This document shows, piece after piece, positions 29,677 through 38,846 of a stretch of DNA of 42,582 bases; position 1 is the stretch's first letter; every line of letters starts with the position of its first letter. Source of the DNA: Rikenellaceae bacterium (GTDB lineage: Bacteria > Bacteroidota > Bacteroidia > Bacteroidales > Rikenellaceae); contig JAFQJK010000008.1 of assembly GCA_017415005.1 (NCBI GenBank), forward strand, positions 1 to 42,582. Direction: 5' to 3'. The translations under genes and the position numbers were made by a program. The notes under the pieces are model-generated. The model was not told the origin of the DNA. It made no database searches and saw only the letters and a list, made by a program, of their open reading frames with translations.

Positions 29677-30585
29677 ATGTCAGACTACAAACTCAGCCAC
29701 CTGAAGGAGCTCGAAGCCGAGTCGATCCACATCATCCGCGAGGTGGCGGCGGAGTTCGAGAACCCCGTCATGCTCTACTCGATCGGCAAGGACTCGTCGG
29801 TCATGGTGCGCCTGGCCGAGAAGGCCTTCTATCCGGGCAAGGTCCCCTTCCCGCTCATGCACATCGACTCGAAGTGGAAGTTCCGCGAGATGATCGAGTT
29901 CCGCGACCGCTACGCCAGGGAGTTCGGCTGGAACCTGATCGTCGAGTCGAACATGGAGGCGTTCAACGCGGGCGTCGGTCCGTTCACGCACGGCAGCAAG
30001 GTGCACACCGACCTGATGAAGACCCAGGCGCTGCTCGCGGCGCTCGACAAGTACAAGTTCGATGCGGCGTTCGGCGGCGCACGGCGCGACGAGGAGAAGA
30101 GCCGCGCCAAGGAGCGCATCTACTCGTTCCGCGACCGCTTCCACCAATGGGACCCCAAGAACCAGCGCCCCGAGCTCTGGGACATCTACAACGGCCGCGT
30201 GCACAAGGGCGAGAGCATCCGCGTGTTCCCGCTCAGCAACTGGACCGAGCTCGACATCTGGCAGTACATCCGCCTCGAGAACATCCCGATCGTGCCGCTC
30301 TACTATGCCAAGGAGCGCCCCGTGATCGAGATGGACGGCAACCTGATCATGGCCGACGACGAGCGCCTGCCCGCGAAGTACCGCGACCAGATCGAAATGC
30401 GCATGGTCCGCTTCCGCACGCTCGGCTGCTGGCCCCTGACGGGCGCCGTCGAGAGCAGCGCCGACACGATCGAGAAGATCGTCGAGGAGATGATGACCAC
30501 CACCAAGAGCGAACGCACCACGCGCGTGATCGACTTCGACCAGGAGGGCAGCATGGAACAGAAAAAACGCGAAGGATACTTTTAA
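29677..30585 (+). CDS. cysD: Sulfate adenylyltransferase subunit 2
   Basis: CysD is the catalytic ATP sulfurylase subunit, which forms APS from sulfate and ATP together with the GTPase CysN. At 302 residues it has normal length. The PP-loop reads [18 protein letters not shown] near residues 29-46, followed by [15 protein letters not shown]. The [17 protein letters not shown] motif and the [19 protein letters not shown] stretch are family hallmarks, as is [15 protein letters not shown]. The C-terminus [11 protein letters not shown]... and [11 protein letters not shown] is conserved. The gene sits 15 bases after cysC and 11 bases before cysN. Confidence 0.97.
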   Translation: MSDYKLSHLKELEAESIHIIREVAAEFENPVMLYSIGKDSSVMVRLAEKAFYPGKVPFPLMHIDSKWKFREMIEFRDRYAREFGWNLIVESNMEAFNAGVGPFTHGSKVHTDLMKTQALLAALDKYKFDAAFGGARRDEEKSRAKERIYSFRDRFHQWDPKNQRPELWDIYNGRVHKGESIRVFPLSNWTELDIWQYIRLENIPIVPLYYAKERPVIEMDGNLIMADDERLPAKYRDQIEMRMVRFRTLGCWPLTGAVESSADTIEKIVEEMMTTTKSERTTRVIDFDQEGSMEQKKREGYF

Positions 30586-30596
30586 GCCGGGGAACA

Positions 30597-32033
30597 ATGG
30601 AAAACAGAACAACACTCAATATCAAGGAATTCCTCGACCGCGACGAGCAGAAAGACCTGCTCCGCCTGCTCACGGCAGGGTCGGTCGACGACGGCAAGTC
30701 GACGCTTATCGGGCGCCTGCTGTTCGACAGCAAAAAGCTCTACGAAGACCAACTCCAGGCTTTGGAGCGCGACAGCAAGCGCATGGGCAACGCCGGCGAG
30801 CACATCGACTACGCACTGCTGCTCGACGGCCTCAAGGCCGAGCGCGAGCAGGGAATCACGATCGACGTGGCCTACCGCTACTTCTCGACCAACAACCGCA
30901 AGTTCATCATCGCCGACACTCCGGGCCATGAGCAGTACACGCGCAATATGATCACCGGCGGGTCGACGGCCAACCTGGCGATCATCCTCGTCGACGCCCG
31001 CACGGGCGTGATCACGCAGACGCGGCGCCACACCTACCTCGTATCGCTGCTCGGCATCAGGCATGTCGTGCTGGCCGTCAACAAGATGGACCTCGTGGAC
31101 TTCTCGCAGGCGCGCTTCGACGAGATCGTGGCCGAGTATCAAAAGTTCGTCGCGCCGCTCGGCATCCCCGACGTACGCTGCATCCCGCTCTCGGCCCTCG
31201 ACGGCGACAACGTGGTCGAGCGCTCGGCACGCACGCCGTGGTACGACGGCCCCTCGCTGCTCGAGTTCCTCGAAACGGTGCACATCGCCAGCGACCACAA
31301 TTTCGAAGACTTCCGGTTCCCGGTGCAGTATGTCCTGAGACCCAACCTCGACTTCCGCGGATTCAGCGGCAAGGTGGCCTCGGGCATCGTGCGCGAGGGC
31401 GACACCGTGATGGCCCTTCCCTCGGGCAAGACCTCGCGCGTGAAACGCATCGTCACCTATGACGGCGACCTGAAAGAGGCTTTCCCGCCCGAGTCGGTCA
31501 CGCTCACGCTCGAAGACGAGATCGACGTGTCGCGCGGCGAGATGCTCGTCCATTCCGACAACCTGCCCACCGTCGGCCGCCATTTCGAGGCGATGCTCGT
31601 CTGGATGGACGAGGAGGCGATGGACCCCTCGAAGCAGTTCTTCCTCAAGCAGACGACCAACCTCACGCGCGCCCATGTCAGCGACGTGCGCTACCGCGTC
31701 GATGTCAACACGATGGAACAGGCAGAGGCCTCGATCCTAAGGCTCAACGAGATCGGCCGCGTAAGGTTCACCACGGCCAAGCCGCTCTTCTTCGACGCCT
31801 ACACCCGCAACAAGGCCTGCGGCTCGTTCATCCTGATCGACCCGATCACCAACAATACGAGCGCCGTCGGCATGATCCTCGGGCCGGTCGATGAGAAGGA
31901 TATGACCGGTGAGGAGCTGCCGCGCCTCGACCTGCCGAAGCTCGGTATCGGACCCGAACATTACGACGCCATCGACGCAGCCCGCCGCGAGCTCGAGCGG
32001 CAAGGCATCGCCATCGAAGTGATCAAACAATAG
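30597..32033 (+). CDS. cysN: Sulfate adenylyltransferase subunit 1 (GTPase)
   Basis: CysN hydrolyses GTP to drive APS formation with CysD. I chose ATG 30597 ([18 protein letters not shown]), giving 478 residues; the open frame continues far upstream only because it is antisense-like sequence over cysC and cysD. The EF-Tu-type GTPase motifs are GSVDDGKS (28-35), [27 protein letters not shown] and NKMDLVD. Beta-barrel domains follow ([22 protein letters not shown]...), ending near residue 478. No C-terminal APS kinase domain is fused, in keeping with the separate cysC. It is the last tightly spaced gene of the operon. Confidence 0.96.
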   Translation: MENRTTLNIKEFLDRDEQKDLLRLLTAGSVDDGKSTLIGRLLFDSKKLYEDQLQALERDSKRMGNAGEHIDYALLLDGLKAEREQGITIDVAYRYFSTNNRKFIIADTPGHEQYTRNMITGGSTANLAIILVDARTGVITQTRRHTYLVSLLGIRHVVLAVNKMDLVDFSQARFDEIVAEYQKFVAPLGIPDVRCIPLSALDGDNVVERSARTPWYDGPSLLEFLETVHIASDHNFEDFRFPVQYVLRPNLDFRGFSGKVASGIVREGDTVMALPSGKTSRVKRIVTYDGDLKEAFPPESVTLTLEDEIDVSRGEMLVHSDNLPTVGRHFEAMLVWMDEEAMDPSKQFFLKQTTNLTRAHVSDVRYRVDVNTMEQAEASILRLNEIGRVRFTTAKPLFFDAYTRNKACGSFILIDPITNNTSAVGMILGPVDEKDMTGEELPRLDLPKLGIGPEHYDAIDAARRELERQGIAIEVIKQ

Positions 32034-32109
32034 CAGCATCCGGCCGGCAAGGAAAGGCCAGGCCGGACGCAAGCCGCCGGCAACCCCGACCGTCACGGCA
32101 GCACAGGCA

Positions 32110-32133
32110 AGGCGGCCCCTACACGGGGCGCCT
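32110..32133 (+). terminator. Possible weak terminator between cysN and the sulfotransferase
   Basis: A GC-rich stem with one bulged base (32110-32119 with 32125-32133) and a 5-base loop lies in the 197-base gap. No T-tract follows. If active, it would reduce but need not abolish read-through into the sulfotransferase gene. No TAnnTTTG promoter was found in the gap. Confidence 0.3.
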
Positions 32134-32230
32134 GCCGGCAACCGCCCCGACGATCGGCCATAGCCGCCGGGCTCATAAAAACAAACCTGCGGGGCCGGAG
32201 AGCGAACGGCATGCCCGCCACACGACAATT

Positions 32231-33337
32231 ATGGGATTACTCGAATTCAGCAAACTGCCCATCAACACGCTTGTGGGCGCCGACGCACGGACGTTCCGCC
32301 GGATCACGGCCGGGCGCGAGATCGACCGCGAATACCGCGGCAAGTACCGCCTGACGAAAACCGTGGGCGCATTGCTCGGCACCCTCAAGCCGATCCAGGA
32401 CCGGCGCTATGCCAAAAGACTGGCCGACCGACCGCTCGAACACGACCCGGTGTTCATCCTCGGCCACTGGCGCAGCGGGACGACCTTCGTGCACAACGTC
32501 CTCTCGTGCGACCGCCACTTCGGCTACAACACCACCTACCAGACCGTATTCCCGCACCTGATGATGTGGGGGCAGCCCTTCTTCAAAAAGACGATGGCCT
32601 GGCTGATGCCCGACAAGCGCCCGACGGACAATATGGAGCTGGCCGTCGACCTGCCGCAGGAGGAGGAGTTCGCCCTCGCGAACATGATGCCCTACACCTA
32701 CTACAACTTCTGGTTCCTGCCGCGCTACGGACAGGAGTATTGCGATAAGTACCTCCTTTTCGACCGGATCGGCGACGCCGAGCTCCGCGAGTTCGAGGAG
32801 GTCTTCACCAAACTCATCAAAATCTCGCTCTGGAACACCGGGGGCAGCCAGTTCCTCTCGAAGAACCCGCCCCACACGGGCCGCGTCGCGGAGCTCGTGC
32901 GGATGTTCCCCAATGCCAAGTTCATCTACCTCATGCGCAACCCGTACACCGTGTTCGAGAGTACGCGCAGCTTCTTCACCAACACGATCGTCCCGCTGCA
33001 ACTCGAACGTTTCAGCGACGAAGAGATGGAACGCCACATCCTCACGGTATACGACAAGCTCTACCATAAGTACGAAGCCGATAAACACCTGATCCCCGAA
33101 GGCAACCTGCTGGAGATCAAATTCGAGGACTTTGAGGCCGACGCGCCCGAGATGACGCGGCAGATCTACGAGCGCCTTTCGATCCCCGGGTACGCCGAAG
33201 CCGAAGCGGCCATCACGAAATACCTCGGCGGGAAAAAAGGTTACCGGAAGAACAAGTACACCTACGACGAACGCACCGTGCGGCTGGTCGAGGAGCATTG
33301 GGGCTTCGCACTCAAGGATTGGAATTACACGCTGTAA
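32231..33337 (+). CDS. PAPS-dependent sulfotransferase (Sulfotransfer_3 type)
   Basis: The protein should transfer a sulfonate group from PAPS to a hydroxyl or similar acceptor. Two cofactor motifs are visible: the 5'-phosphosulfate loop GHWRSGTT at residues 78-85 and the 3'-phosphate region around Arg236 (LMRNPYTVFESTRSFF) with Ser244. A long insert of aromatic and hydrophobic residues (about 105-165, TYQTVFPHLMMWGQPFF... and YTYYNFWFLPRYG) may form an acceptor pocket for a bulky or lipid substrate. There is no signal peptide, so it works where PAPS is made, in the cytoplasm. It follows cysQ-cysN on the same strand, which strongly suggests a functional link. The acceptor is unknown. Related gut Bacteroides gene sets sulfate steroids, which is one possibility. 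Confidence 0.9.
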   Translation: MGLLEFSKLPINTLVGADARTFRRITAGREIDREYRGKYRLTKTVGALLGTLKPIQDRRYAKRLADRPLEHDPVFILGHWRSGTTFVHNVLSCDRHFGYNTTYQTVFPHLMMWGQPFFKKTMAWLMPDKRPTDNMELAVDLPQEEEFALANMMPYTYYNFWFLPRYGQEYCDKYLLFDRIGDAELREFEEVFTKLIKISLWNTGGSQFLSKNPPHTGRVAELVRMFPNAKFIYLMRNPYTVFESTRSFFTNTIVPLQLERFSDEEMERHILTVYDKLYHKYEADKHLIPEGNLLEIKFEDFEADAPEMTRQIYERLSIPGYAEAEAAITKYLGGKKGYRKNKYTYDERTVRLVEEHWGFALKDWNYTL

Positions 33338-33528
33338 ACCGGCCTCCTGCACCTGCGCCGGGACATAACGGACCAACACCTTCGGCAGTACCGGTCCCTG
33401 TCCGACCGGCCAGGCATAGTCCCGGCACGAGCCGCCCGGCACAGATCGGAGCCGTCCGCCCACGGAACGCAGCAAGCACTCCGGAACGGAGCATGCGGCC
33501 CTGTGGTTCCGGAACACGACACACGCGC

Positions 33529-34077
33529 ATGATGAACGAAAGAAAACAGATCGACCCGGCGGAAACGCTCGGCGCGCTCAGCCGCGCGCAACTCGAGGAG
33601 TTGGTCACGAGCTACGCGCGCAACCTGCTGGCGCTCGACGGCCTGTGGTTCCAGGCGGTCGAGCGGACCCGCGGCATGGACGAGGCGATGGCCCACGACT
33701 GTGCGGTCTGGGCCCGGTTCCCGGCCATCGAGGCACGGCGGATCAAAGAGCTGCTCGATCTGGGCGAGCGTCCCGGCCTCGACGGTCTGGAGCGGGCGCT
33801 CGCGCTCCGCTTCACCGTGTTCGCCAACCGCTCGGTGGACTGCGCGCGCGAGGAGGGCGCGCTCGTGTTCCGCGTCGTCGACTGCCGGGTCCAGTCGGCA
33901 CGCACCCGTAAGGGGATGCCGCTCCATCCCTGCCGCCCGGTCGGGGTCAACGAGTACACGGCCTTCGCCCGCGCCATCGACCCGCGGATCAGATGTGAGG
34001 CGATCAGCTGCTATCCTGAAGTGACCGACCCCGGCTGCGCCTGCGCCTGGCGATTCACGATCGGGACCGAAGAGTGA
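33529..34077 (+). CDS. DUF6125 family protein of unknown function
   Basis: Two adjacent ATGs (33529 and 33532) can start this frame of about 182 residues; the open frame upstream lacks family-like sequence. Recognisable features are ARNLLALDGLWFQAVE near the N-terminus, WARFPAIEARRIKELL, CRVQSARTRKGMPLHPCRPVG and the C-terminal EYTAFARAIDPRI followed by several Cys (CYPEVTDPGCACAWRF). This matches cytosolic DUF6125 proteins, whose reaction is not known; they are related in part to the ATC-hydrolase-like group. The conserved Cys and His residues could bind a metal. It lies 191 bases after the sulfotransferase on the same strand. A direct link to sulfation is only suggested by position. Confidence 0.8.
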   Translation: MMNERKQIDPAETLGALSRAQLEELVTSYARNLLALDGLWFQAVERTRGMDEAMAHDCAVWARFPAIEARRIKELLDLGERPGLDGLERALALRFTVFANRSVDCAREEGALVFRVVDCRVQSARTRKGMPLHPCRPVGVNEYTAFARAIDPRIRCEAISCYPEVTDPGCACAWRFTIGTEE

Positions 34078-34447
34078 TCCGGAGACCTGCCGGACCCTGC
34101 GATCAAACATCCCGCAACCGCATTGCCGGACGGCCAGCCGGCCGTCCGGAGGTTCAGGGGGTAGGTCATGCCCCATGATGATCCGGGTCTTAAGATTCTG
34201 GAAAGGGCTTGCCCCGTTCCGGGCCTGAACAGACAAATATGCAAAATGCCATCCGATCGTATCGCGCGTCGGGCGGAATAGCTCTAACAGCCCGGTGGCC
34301 GGATGCTCTCCGCCCGTAAACGCGGGCAGCAAACCGCCGGCCCGCAACCCTGCCCGCACAGCCGGCCCGACACGCAGGATTCGGACCGATGCCCGGCACC
34401 CCGGCCGCCGAGCAACAGTTCCCGGACCGGCCTCGCCGGGCCAAACC
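34078..34447. other. Gene-free stretch between DUF6125 and the efflux operon
   Basis: No gene is supported in these 370 bases. A hairpin near 34126 probably ends the sulfur-related transcription unit. The stretch at about 34190-34300 is less GC-rich and has no recognised RNA or repeat. The genes on both sides converge here. Confidence 0.5.
34126..34149. terminator. Terminator-like hairpin after the DUF6125 gene
   Basis: A perfect 10-bp stem (34126-34135 with 34140-34149) with a 4-base loop lies 48 bases past the DUF6125 stop, between convergent genes. No T-run follows. Confidence 0.55.
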
Positions 34448-35755
34448 CTACCGTCCGGTGATCTGCAGGTAGCGGGTCAGCGCACTGCGATAGTCATTGC
34501 ATGCATCGGTGTATTGGTTACGGCTCTGCTCGAACAGCGTCTGAGCGTCGAGGGCGTCCGAAAGCGTCGCGGTGCCGACCCGATAGTACTGTTCGTTGAG
34601 CCGCATGTTCTCGGCCGATTGCTCGACCGACTTCTCTGCCAGCATGATCTGCCTGTATGCCTCCTGCAGGTCGTTCCACGTCTGCCGGATCTCGACCTCC
34701 ATCAGCTCGGCGTTGTTGCGGCGTTCGTTCTCGGCCTGCCGGAGCTTGAGCTCGGCCTGGCGCGTAGCGTGCGTACCGCCCCACCATGCCGTGATGGGCA
34801 CCGTGACGCTGGCATAGACAACCCCGAAATCATTGTCCTTCTGCAGGAAGTCATGATACATATACCCGGCCCCGACACCCACGGTCGGCATCCGCTTACC
34901 CGAGGTCATCCGCTTTTCGAGGCGCGAGGCCTCAACCTGCTCGTCGAGCAACCGGTACTCGGCCCGTCGTTCGAGCGCCTCGGCCGGATCGACGTAATAC
35001 TGCGTCGGCGGCGGAGGTGTCTGTACGCTGTCGTCTCGCACCTCGAACCCGAGGGGACCGGCACCGACATACTGGCACAGCAGCATCTTGCTCACGGCCA
35101 GCCCGTTCTCAAGCTTGAGGCGCCGGCTGGCCACCTCCTGTTGCCGGAGCTCGACACGCAACAGGTCGTTGCGCGTGGTCAGGCCCGCTTCGACCGCCAG
35201 TGCAACCTCGTGGTGCAGCCGCTCGAGCAGCCGCTCGGAGACGGCCACCGTCTGCAGCTTAGCCTCAAGACCCACCACCTGCCGGAAATATTCCTCCGTG
35301 CGGAGGACCACCTCCTGCCCTGAGAGCTCCGCCCGCAACCCGGCCACCCGCTCGCCCACCCGGGCCAACCGGTTGCCGTAGACGATCCGGCCACCGGCGA
35401 ACACCGGCTGCATGGCCGCCACACCGGCAGCCTTGCCGTGCTTGAGCATCGACATCGAGAACGGAATCTCCATCGACGGGAGCGGACTGGGTAGCGCCAC
35501 CGGCACCGACATATCCATCTGGGCCATGCCCCGGTTGGCGGCAAAGATCACCCCCGTGGCCGACACCGACGGGAAGTAGTGCGTGAACGCCTCGCGGCGC
35601 GTTTCGCGCGCGATGTCTCGGTCGAGCGCGCTGTTGCGCACGCGCACGTTATTCTCGAGCGCCATGCGGCGGCAATCGTCGAGCGTGTATGGCTGGGCCG
35701 CGGCGCCGAACGCCGAAAAGGCCAGCAGGACCGTTATGACCAGGCTATTTTTCAT
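34448..35755 (-). CDS. TolC-family outer membrane efflux protein
   Basis: I chose ATG 35755 because it opens a signal peptide (MKNSLVITVLLAFSAFGAAAQ), giving 435 residues, the usual length for TolC-like channels. The first helix carries the typical YTLDDCRRMALENNVRVRNS repeat-unit start, and a second internal repeat begins around PAEALERRAEYRLLDEQ. Long coiled-coil helices (for example AELKLRQAENERRNNAELMEVEIRQTWNDLQEAY) would span the periplasm. It is the third gene of the MFP-RND-TolC operon, and its start overlaps the end of the pump gene by 11 bases. Together they would form a channel from the inner membrane to the outside. The exported compounds are unknown. Confidence 0.93.
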   Translation of the reverse strand: MKNSLVITVLLAFSAFGAAAQPYTLDDCRRMALENNVRVRNSALDRDIARETRREAFTHYFPSVSATGVIFAANRGMAQMDMSVPVALPSPLPSMEIPFSMSMLKHGKAAGVAAMQPVFAGGRIVYGNRLARVGERVAGLRAELSGQEVVLRTEEYFRQVVGLEAKLQTVAVSERLLERLHHEVALAVEAGLTTRNDLLRVELRQQEVASRRLKLENGLAVSKMLLCQYVGAGPLGFEVRDDSVQTPPPPTQYYVDPAEALERRAEYRLLDEQVEASRLEKRMTSGKRMPTVGVGAGYMYHDFLQKDNDFGVVYASVTVPITAWWGGTHATRQAELKLRQAENERRNNAELMEVEIRQTWNDLQEAYRQIMLAEKSVEQSAENMRLNEQYYRVGTATLSDALDAQTLFEQSRNQYTDACNDYRSALTRYLQITGR

Positions 35756-38700
35756 ACGCTTGCTTTTTGACCTTGACTTTTGCAAAGATCTTCCAGTAAA
35801 TCACCGGCAGGACCGTTACCACGAGGATCATCGAGACGACCGTGCCGAAACAGATCACGATACCCATCGGCGTCCAGAGCGAGCTCTGGCTCAGGATCAT
35901 CGGGACGACACCCACGGCTGTCGTGGCCGACGTGAGGAAAATGGGCAGCATGCGACGGCGTCCGGCATCGTAAGCTGCGTCACGCGCGCTCCAGTGCTTT
36001 TTGATCCGCAGCTCCTCGGCATGCTCGAACATGATGATCGCATTGCGCACGATGATCCCCATCAGGCTGATAAGCCCCAGGATACACGTAAGGCCGAACT
36101 CGGTGTCTGTCAGCCACAGTCCCAGCGCAGCCCCGAGCAGACAAAGCACGATCGAGGTGAGCGCAACGGACGAAATGCTGACCTTCTTGAAATTGAACAG
36201 CAGGAAGAAAAAGATGATAATGACGGCAGCGATCAGGCCCTGAACGATCGGCGCCAGAATCTCGGCATCGCTCTCGACCGAGCCGCCGTACTCGTATTCG
36301 ACGCCTGCGGGCAACACCGGCACCACACGCTCTTCCATCGCGCGGCGCACCTCGGCGAAGGCCTCGCCCTCGTTATGGCCCCGGCGTACGTCGGCCATCA
36401 CGCTGAGCGTGCGCACCCCGTTGCGGCGCACGATCTGCCCCTCGCTCCACGAGGGCACGATGTCGGCCAGTTGGCGCAACGGCACCGAGAGACCCGGCAC
36501 GCCGGTCGAGATGTAGCGGTCGCCCACGGTCGCGGGTCCGGGCCGCTCGTCCGAGTCGCCGGCCTTGAGCACCACCGGGAGCGCATAGTCGCCCTCCCAC
36601 AGCGTCGCCGCCGGCACCCCGCCGTAGCTGGTCGCCACCTCGGCCTCGGCCAGCGCGCGCGACACGCCGAGCCGGGCCGACTCGACCGGACGCAGGCGCA
36701 CCTCGACGCCAGGCAGCGGCTCCTCGTAATTAGTATGTATCCACACCAGCGACTCGACCCCCTGCATGGCCGCCATGAGCGAGTCGCCGGCCGCCTTCAG
36801 CGCGGCGATGTCGTCGCCCCGGAAACGCACCTCGACCGGGGTCGTAAGGTTCTGGTAGTCGAGCTGCTTGAACTTGACATAGGCGTCGGGGAAACGATCG
36901 GCATAGCGGTCCGAATAATCGTCGAGGATGCCCCGTGTCGCATCGACCGACTGCGTATTGACGATAAACTGCGCATAGTTCTTCGACGGAATGTTGGGCG
37001 CATAGGTGGCCTGGAAACGCGGCGAAGCGGTACCGACGAACGAGGTCACCGAACGCACGCGGGGATCGGCATCGAGCACGGCATAGAGGCTGTCGGCCAC
37101 GGCAGCCGTCCGCGCGAGCGGCGTCCCCTGCGGCAGGAAGATCTCGACGGCCAACTGGTCCCGGTCGGCAAAGGGCATCATGCGCACCTTGTTCCCGAGC
37201 AGGATCATCGCCCCCACGACGACCGTCGCAATGCCTCCCAGGATCGTCAGCCACGGGTAACGGAACGTCCAGTCGAGCGCATGGCCGTACCAGCGCTGCA
37301 CCGCCTCCAGCATATTGAAGCGCTTTTTACCACCTTCGGGCCGTTGCGCTTTGAGGCCCTTGCGGATCATCACATATTCGAGGTAGGGGATGAAGATCAT
37401 GGCCAGTACGAGCGACATCATCAGCGAGATGGTCAGCGTCCACGGGAAATCGCGCAGGAAGTCGAGGAACTCGCCCTTCATCGTGACCAGCAACGGGAAG
37501 AAGATGACGCAGATGCAGAGCGTCGCCAGGAAGATCGACCCGAAATAATCCCGGGCGCTCGCCACAGCCGCATGCCAGCGCGACATGCCGTGGTCGAGAT
37601 TGTCGAGGTAGGCGTCGACGACGATGATAGAGTTGTCGACGATCATGCCGAGCACGACGATCAGCGCCGCGAGCGTCACCGTGTTGAGCGGGATGCCCGT
37701 GATATACATGATGCCGATCGAGACGAAGATGCTGATCGGGATCGACGTGGCCGCCACGATGGCCGAACGGAACGGAAAGAGCACCATCATCACGAGGATC
37801 ACCACGACGATCGAGATCATCAGGTCGCGGACGAACGAGCTCACCGAGTCGTCAACCACCTTGGGCTGGTCAGCGATGCGTTCGACCGCCACGTCGTCGG
37901 GCAGCGTCTGCTGGAATGCCGCGAGCACTTCGTCGACCTCGCGGCCGTACTCGACGATGTTGTGTCCCTCGCGCATCTCCATCGAGAGGATCACCGAGCG
38001 GCGTCCGTTGTTGGTAATGTAGCTGTCGGGCTCGTCGTACTCGCGCACAATGCGCGCCACGTCGCCCAGGCGCACGACGTTGCCTTCCGGATCGCTGTAA
38101 ACGATCTGCCCGGCGATCTCGCGCTCGGAGTCGTACGACGGCGCGAAATGGATCGGCAGTTCGCGCGTCGGCGTCTCGACCGAGCCGGCCGCCGTGGTGA
38201 AACCCTCGGCAAAGAGGCGGCCCATCAGCTGCGTCTGGTCAAGGCCGTAAGCGGCCAGCTTGTCGCGGTCGAGGTAGACGCTCACCTGCTCGGACTGCAG
38301 GCCGTAACGACGCAGGTTCGAGACCGACTCGATGCGCCGCAGCCGCCCTTCGAGGTCGTCGAGGTAGCCCTCCAGCTCGCGGTATGTCTTCTCGTCCGAT
38401 TCGAGCGCAATGAGCAGCGCCGACGTATCGCCGAAATCGTCGTTGACCACGAGCGCCAGCACGCCCGACGGAAGCTGCGCCTTGAACGAGGCGACCCCGT
38501 GCTTGATCTTCGACCACACCTCGTCCTTGTTGTGTACGTCGTCGTTGAGCTCGACCATCACGTAAACGACACCATCGCGCGACATCGAGTAGGTCTTCTG
38601 CTTCTTAACCTCCTTATAAGTGAACAGGAAGCGCTCGAGCGGCTTGGCGAGCTGCTCCTCGACCTGAGACGACGTGGCGCCCGGGTAGACCCCGACGATC

Positions 38701-38846
38701 AGCCCCTGCCGGATCGTGAACGGCGGGAACTCCTGCTTGGGCATGTTGAACAGGCCGTAAACGCCCAACAGGACGAGCAGCCCCACGATCAGCAGCACGA
38801 TGCGATGGTAGCGCATGGCCCCTTCGATGATCCCCGGCCGCCTCAT
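35745..38846 (-). CDS. RND-family efflux pump, inner membrane subunit
   Basis: At 1033 residues with twelve expected membrane helices and two large periplasmic loops, this is an AcrB/HAE1-like proton-driven pump. The first helix follows MRYHRIVLLIVGLLVLLGVYGLFNMPKQEFP, and the usual TM4 motif reads GMIVDNSIIVVDAYLDNL. There Asp404 matches the first of the two aspartates in AcrB, but the second is Asn405. In TM10 the residue aligned with the AcrB lysine seems to be Arg (GIIVRNAIIMFEHAEEL). Such variants occur in other HAE1-type pumps, so the relay may still work. The start overlaps the stop of the MFP gene (ATGA), and the end overlaps the TolC gene. Substrates cannot be predicted. Confidence 0.94.
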   Translation of the reverse strand: MRRPGIIEGAMRYHRIVLLIVGLLVLLGVYGLFNMPKQEFPPFTIRQGLIVGVYPGATSSQVEEQLAKPLERFLFTYKEVKKQKTYSMSRDGVVYVMVELNDDVHNKDEVWSKIKHGVASFKAQLPSGVLALVVNDDFGDTSALLIALESDEKTYRELEGYLDDLEGRLRRIESVSNLRRYGLQSEQVSVYLDRDKLAAYGLDQTQLMGRLFAEGFTTAAGSVETPTRELPIHFAPSYDSEREIAGQIVYSDPEGNVVRLGDVARIVREYDEPDSYITNNGRRSVILSMEMREGHNIVEYGREVDEVLAAFQQTLPDDVAVERIADQPKVVDDSVSSFVRDLMISIVVVILVMMVLFPFRSAIVAATSIPISIFVSIGIMYITGIPLNTVTLAALIVVLGMIVDNSIIVVDAYLDNLDHGMSRWHAAVASARDYFGSIFLATLCICVIFFPLLVTMKGEFLDFLRDFPWTLTISLMMSLVLAMIFIPYLEYVMIRKGLKAQRPEGGKKRFNMLEAVQRWYGHALDWTFRYPWLTILGGIATVVVGAMILLGNKVRMMPFADRDQLAVEIFLPQGTPLARTAAVADSLYAVLDADPRVRSVTSFVGTASPRFQATYAPNIPSKNYAQFIVNTQSVDATRGILDDYSDRYADRFPDAYVKFKQLDYQNLTTPVEVRFRGDDIAALKAAGDSLMAAMQGVESLVWIHTNYEEPLPGVEVRLRPVESARLGVSRALAEAEVATSYGGVPAATLWEGDYALPVVLKAGDSDERPGPATVGDRYISTGVPGLSVPLRQLADIVPSWSEGQIVRRNGVRTLSVMADVRRGHNEGEAFAEVRRAMEERVVPVLPAGVEYEYGGSVESDAEILAPIVQGLIAAVIIIFFFLLFNFKKVSISSVALTSIVLCLLGAALGLWLTDTEFGLTCILGLISLMGIIVRNAIIMFEHAEELRIKKHWSARDAAYDAGRRRMLPIFLTSATTAVGVVPMILSQSSLWTPMGIVICFGTVVSMILVVTVLPVIYWKIFAKVKVKKQAYEK

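Noticed and set aside
29220-30596. A long in-frame upstream extension of cysN across cysC and cysD
   Set aside because: The extension is out of frame with the real cysC and cysD and Arg/Pro-rich. CysN homologues start near [13 protein letters not shown], close to the GTPase P-loop.
34190-34310. Possible structured RNA between the DUF6125 gene and the efflux operon
   Set aside because: The stretch is less GC-rich than its surroundings, but I found neither a cloverleaf nor a consistent long-range stem, so no RNA gene is called.
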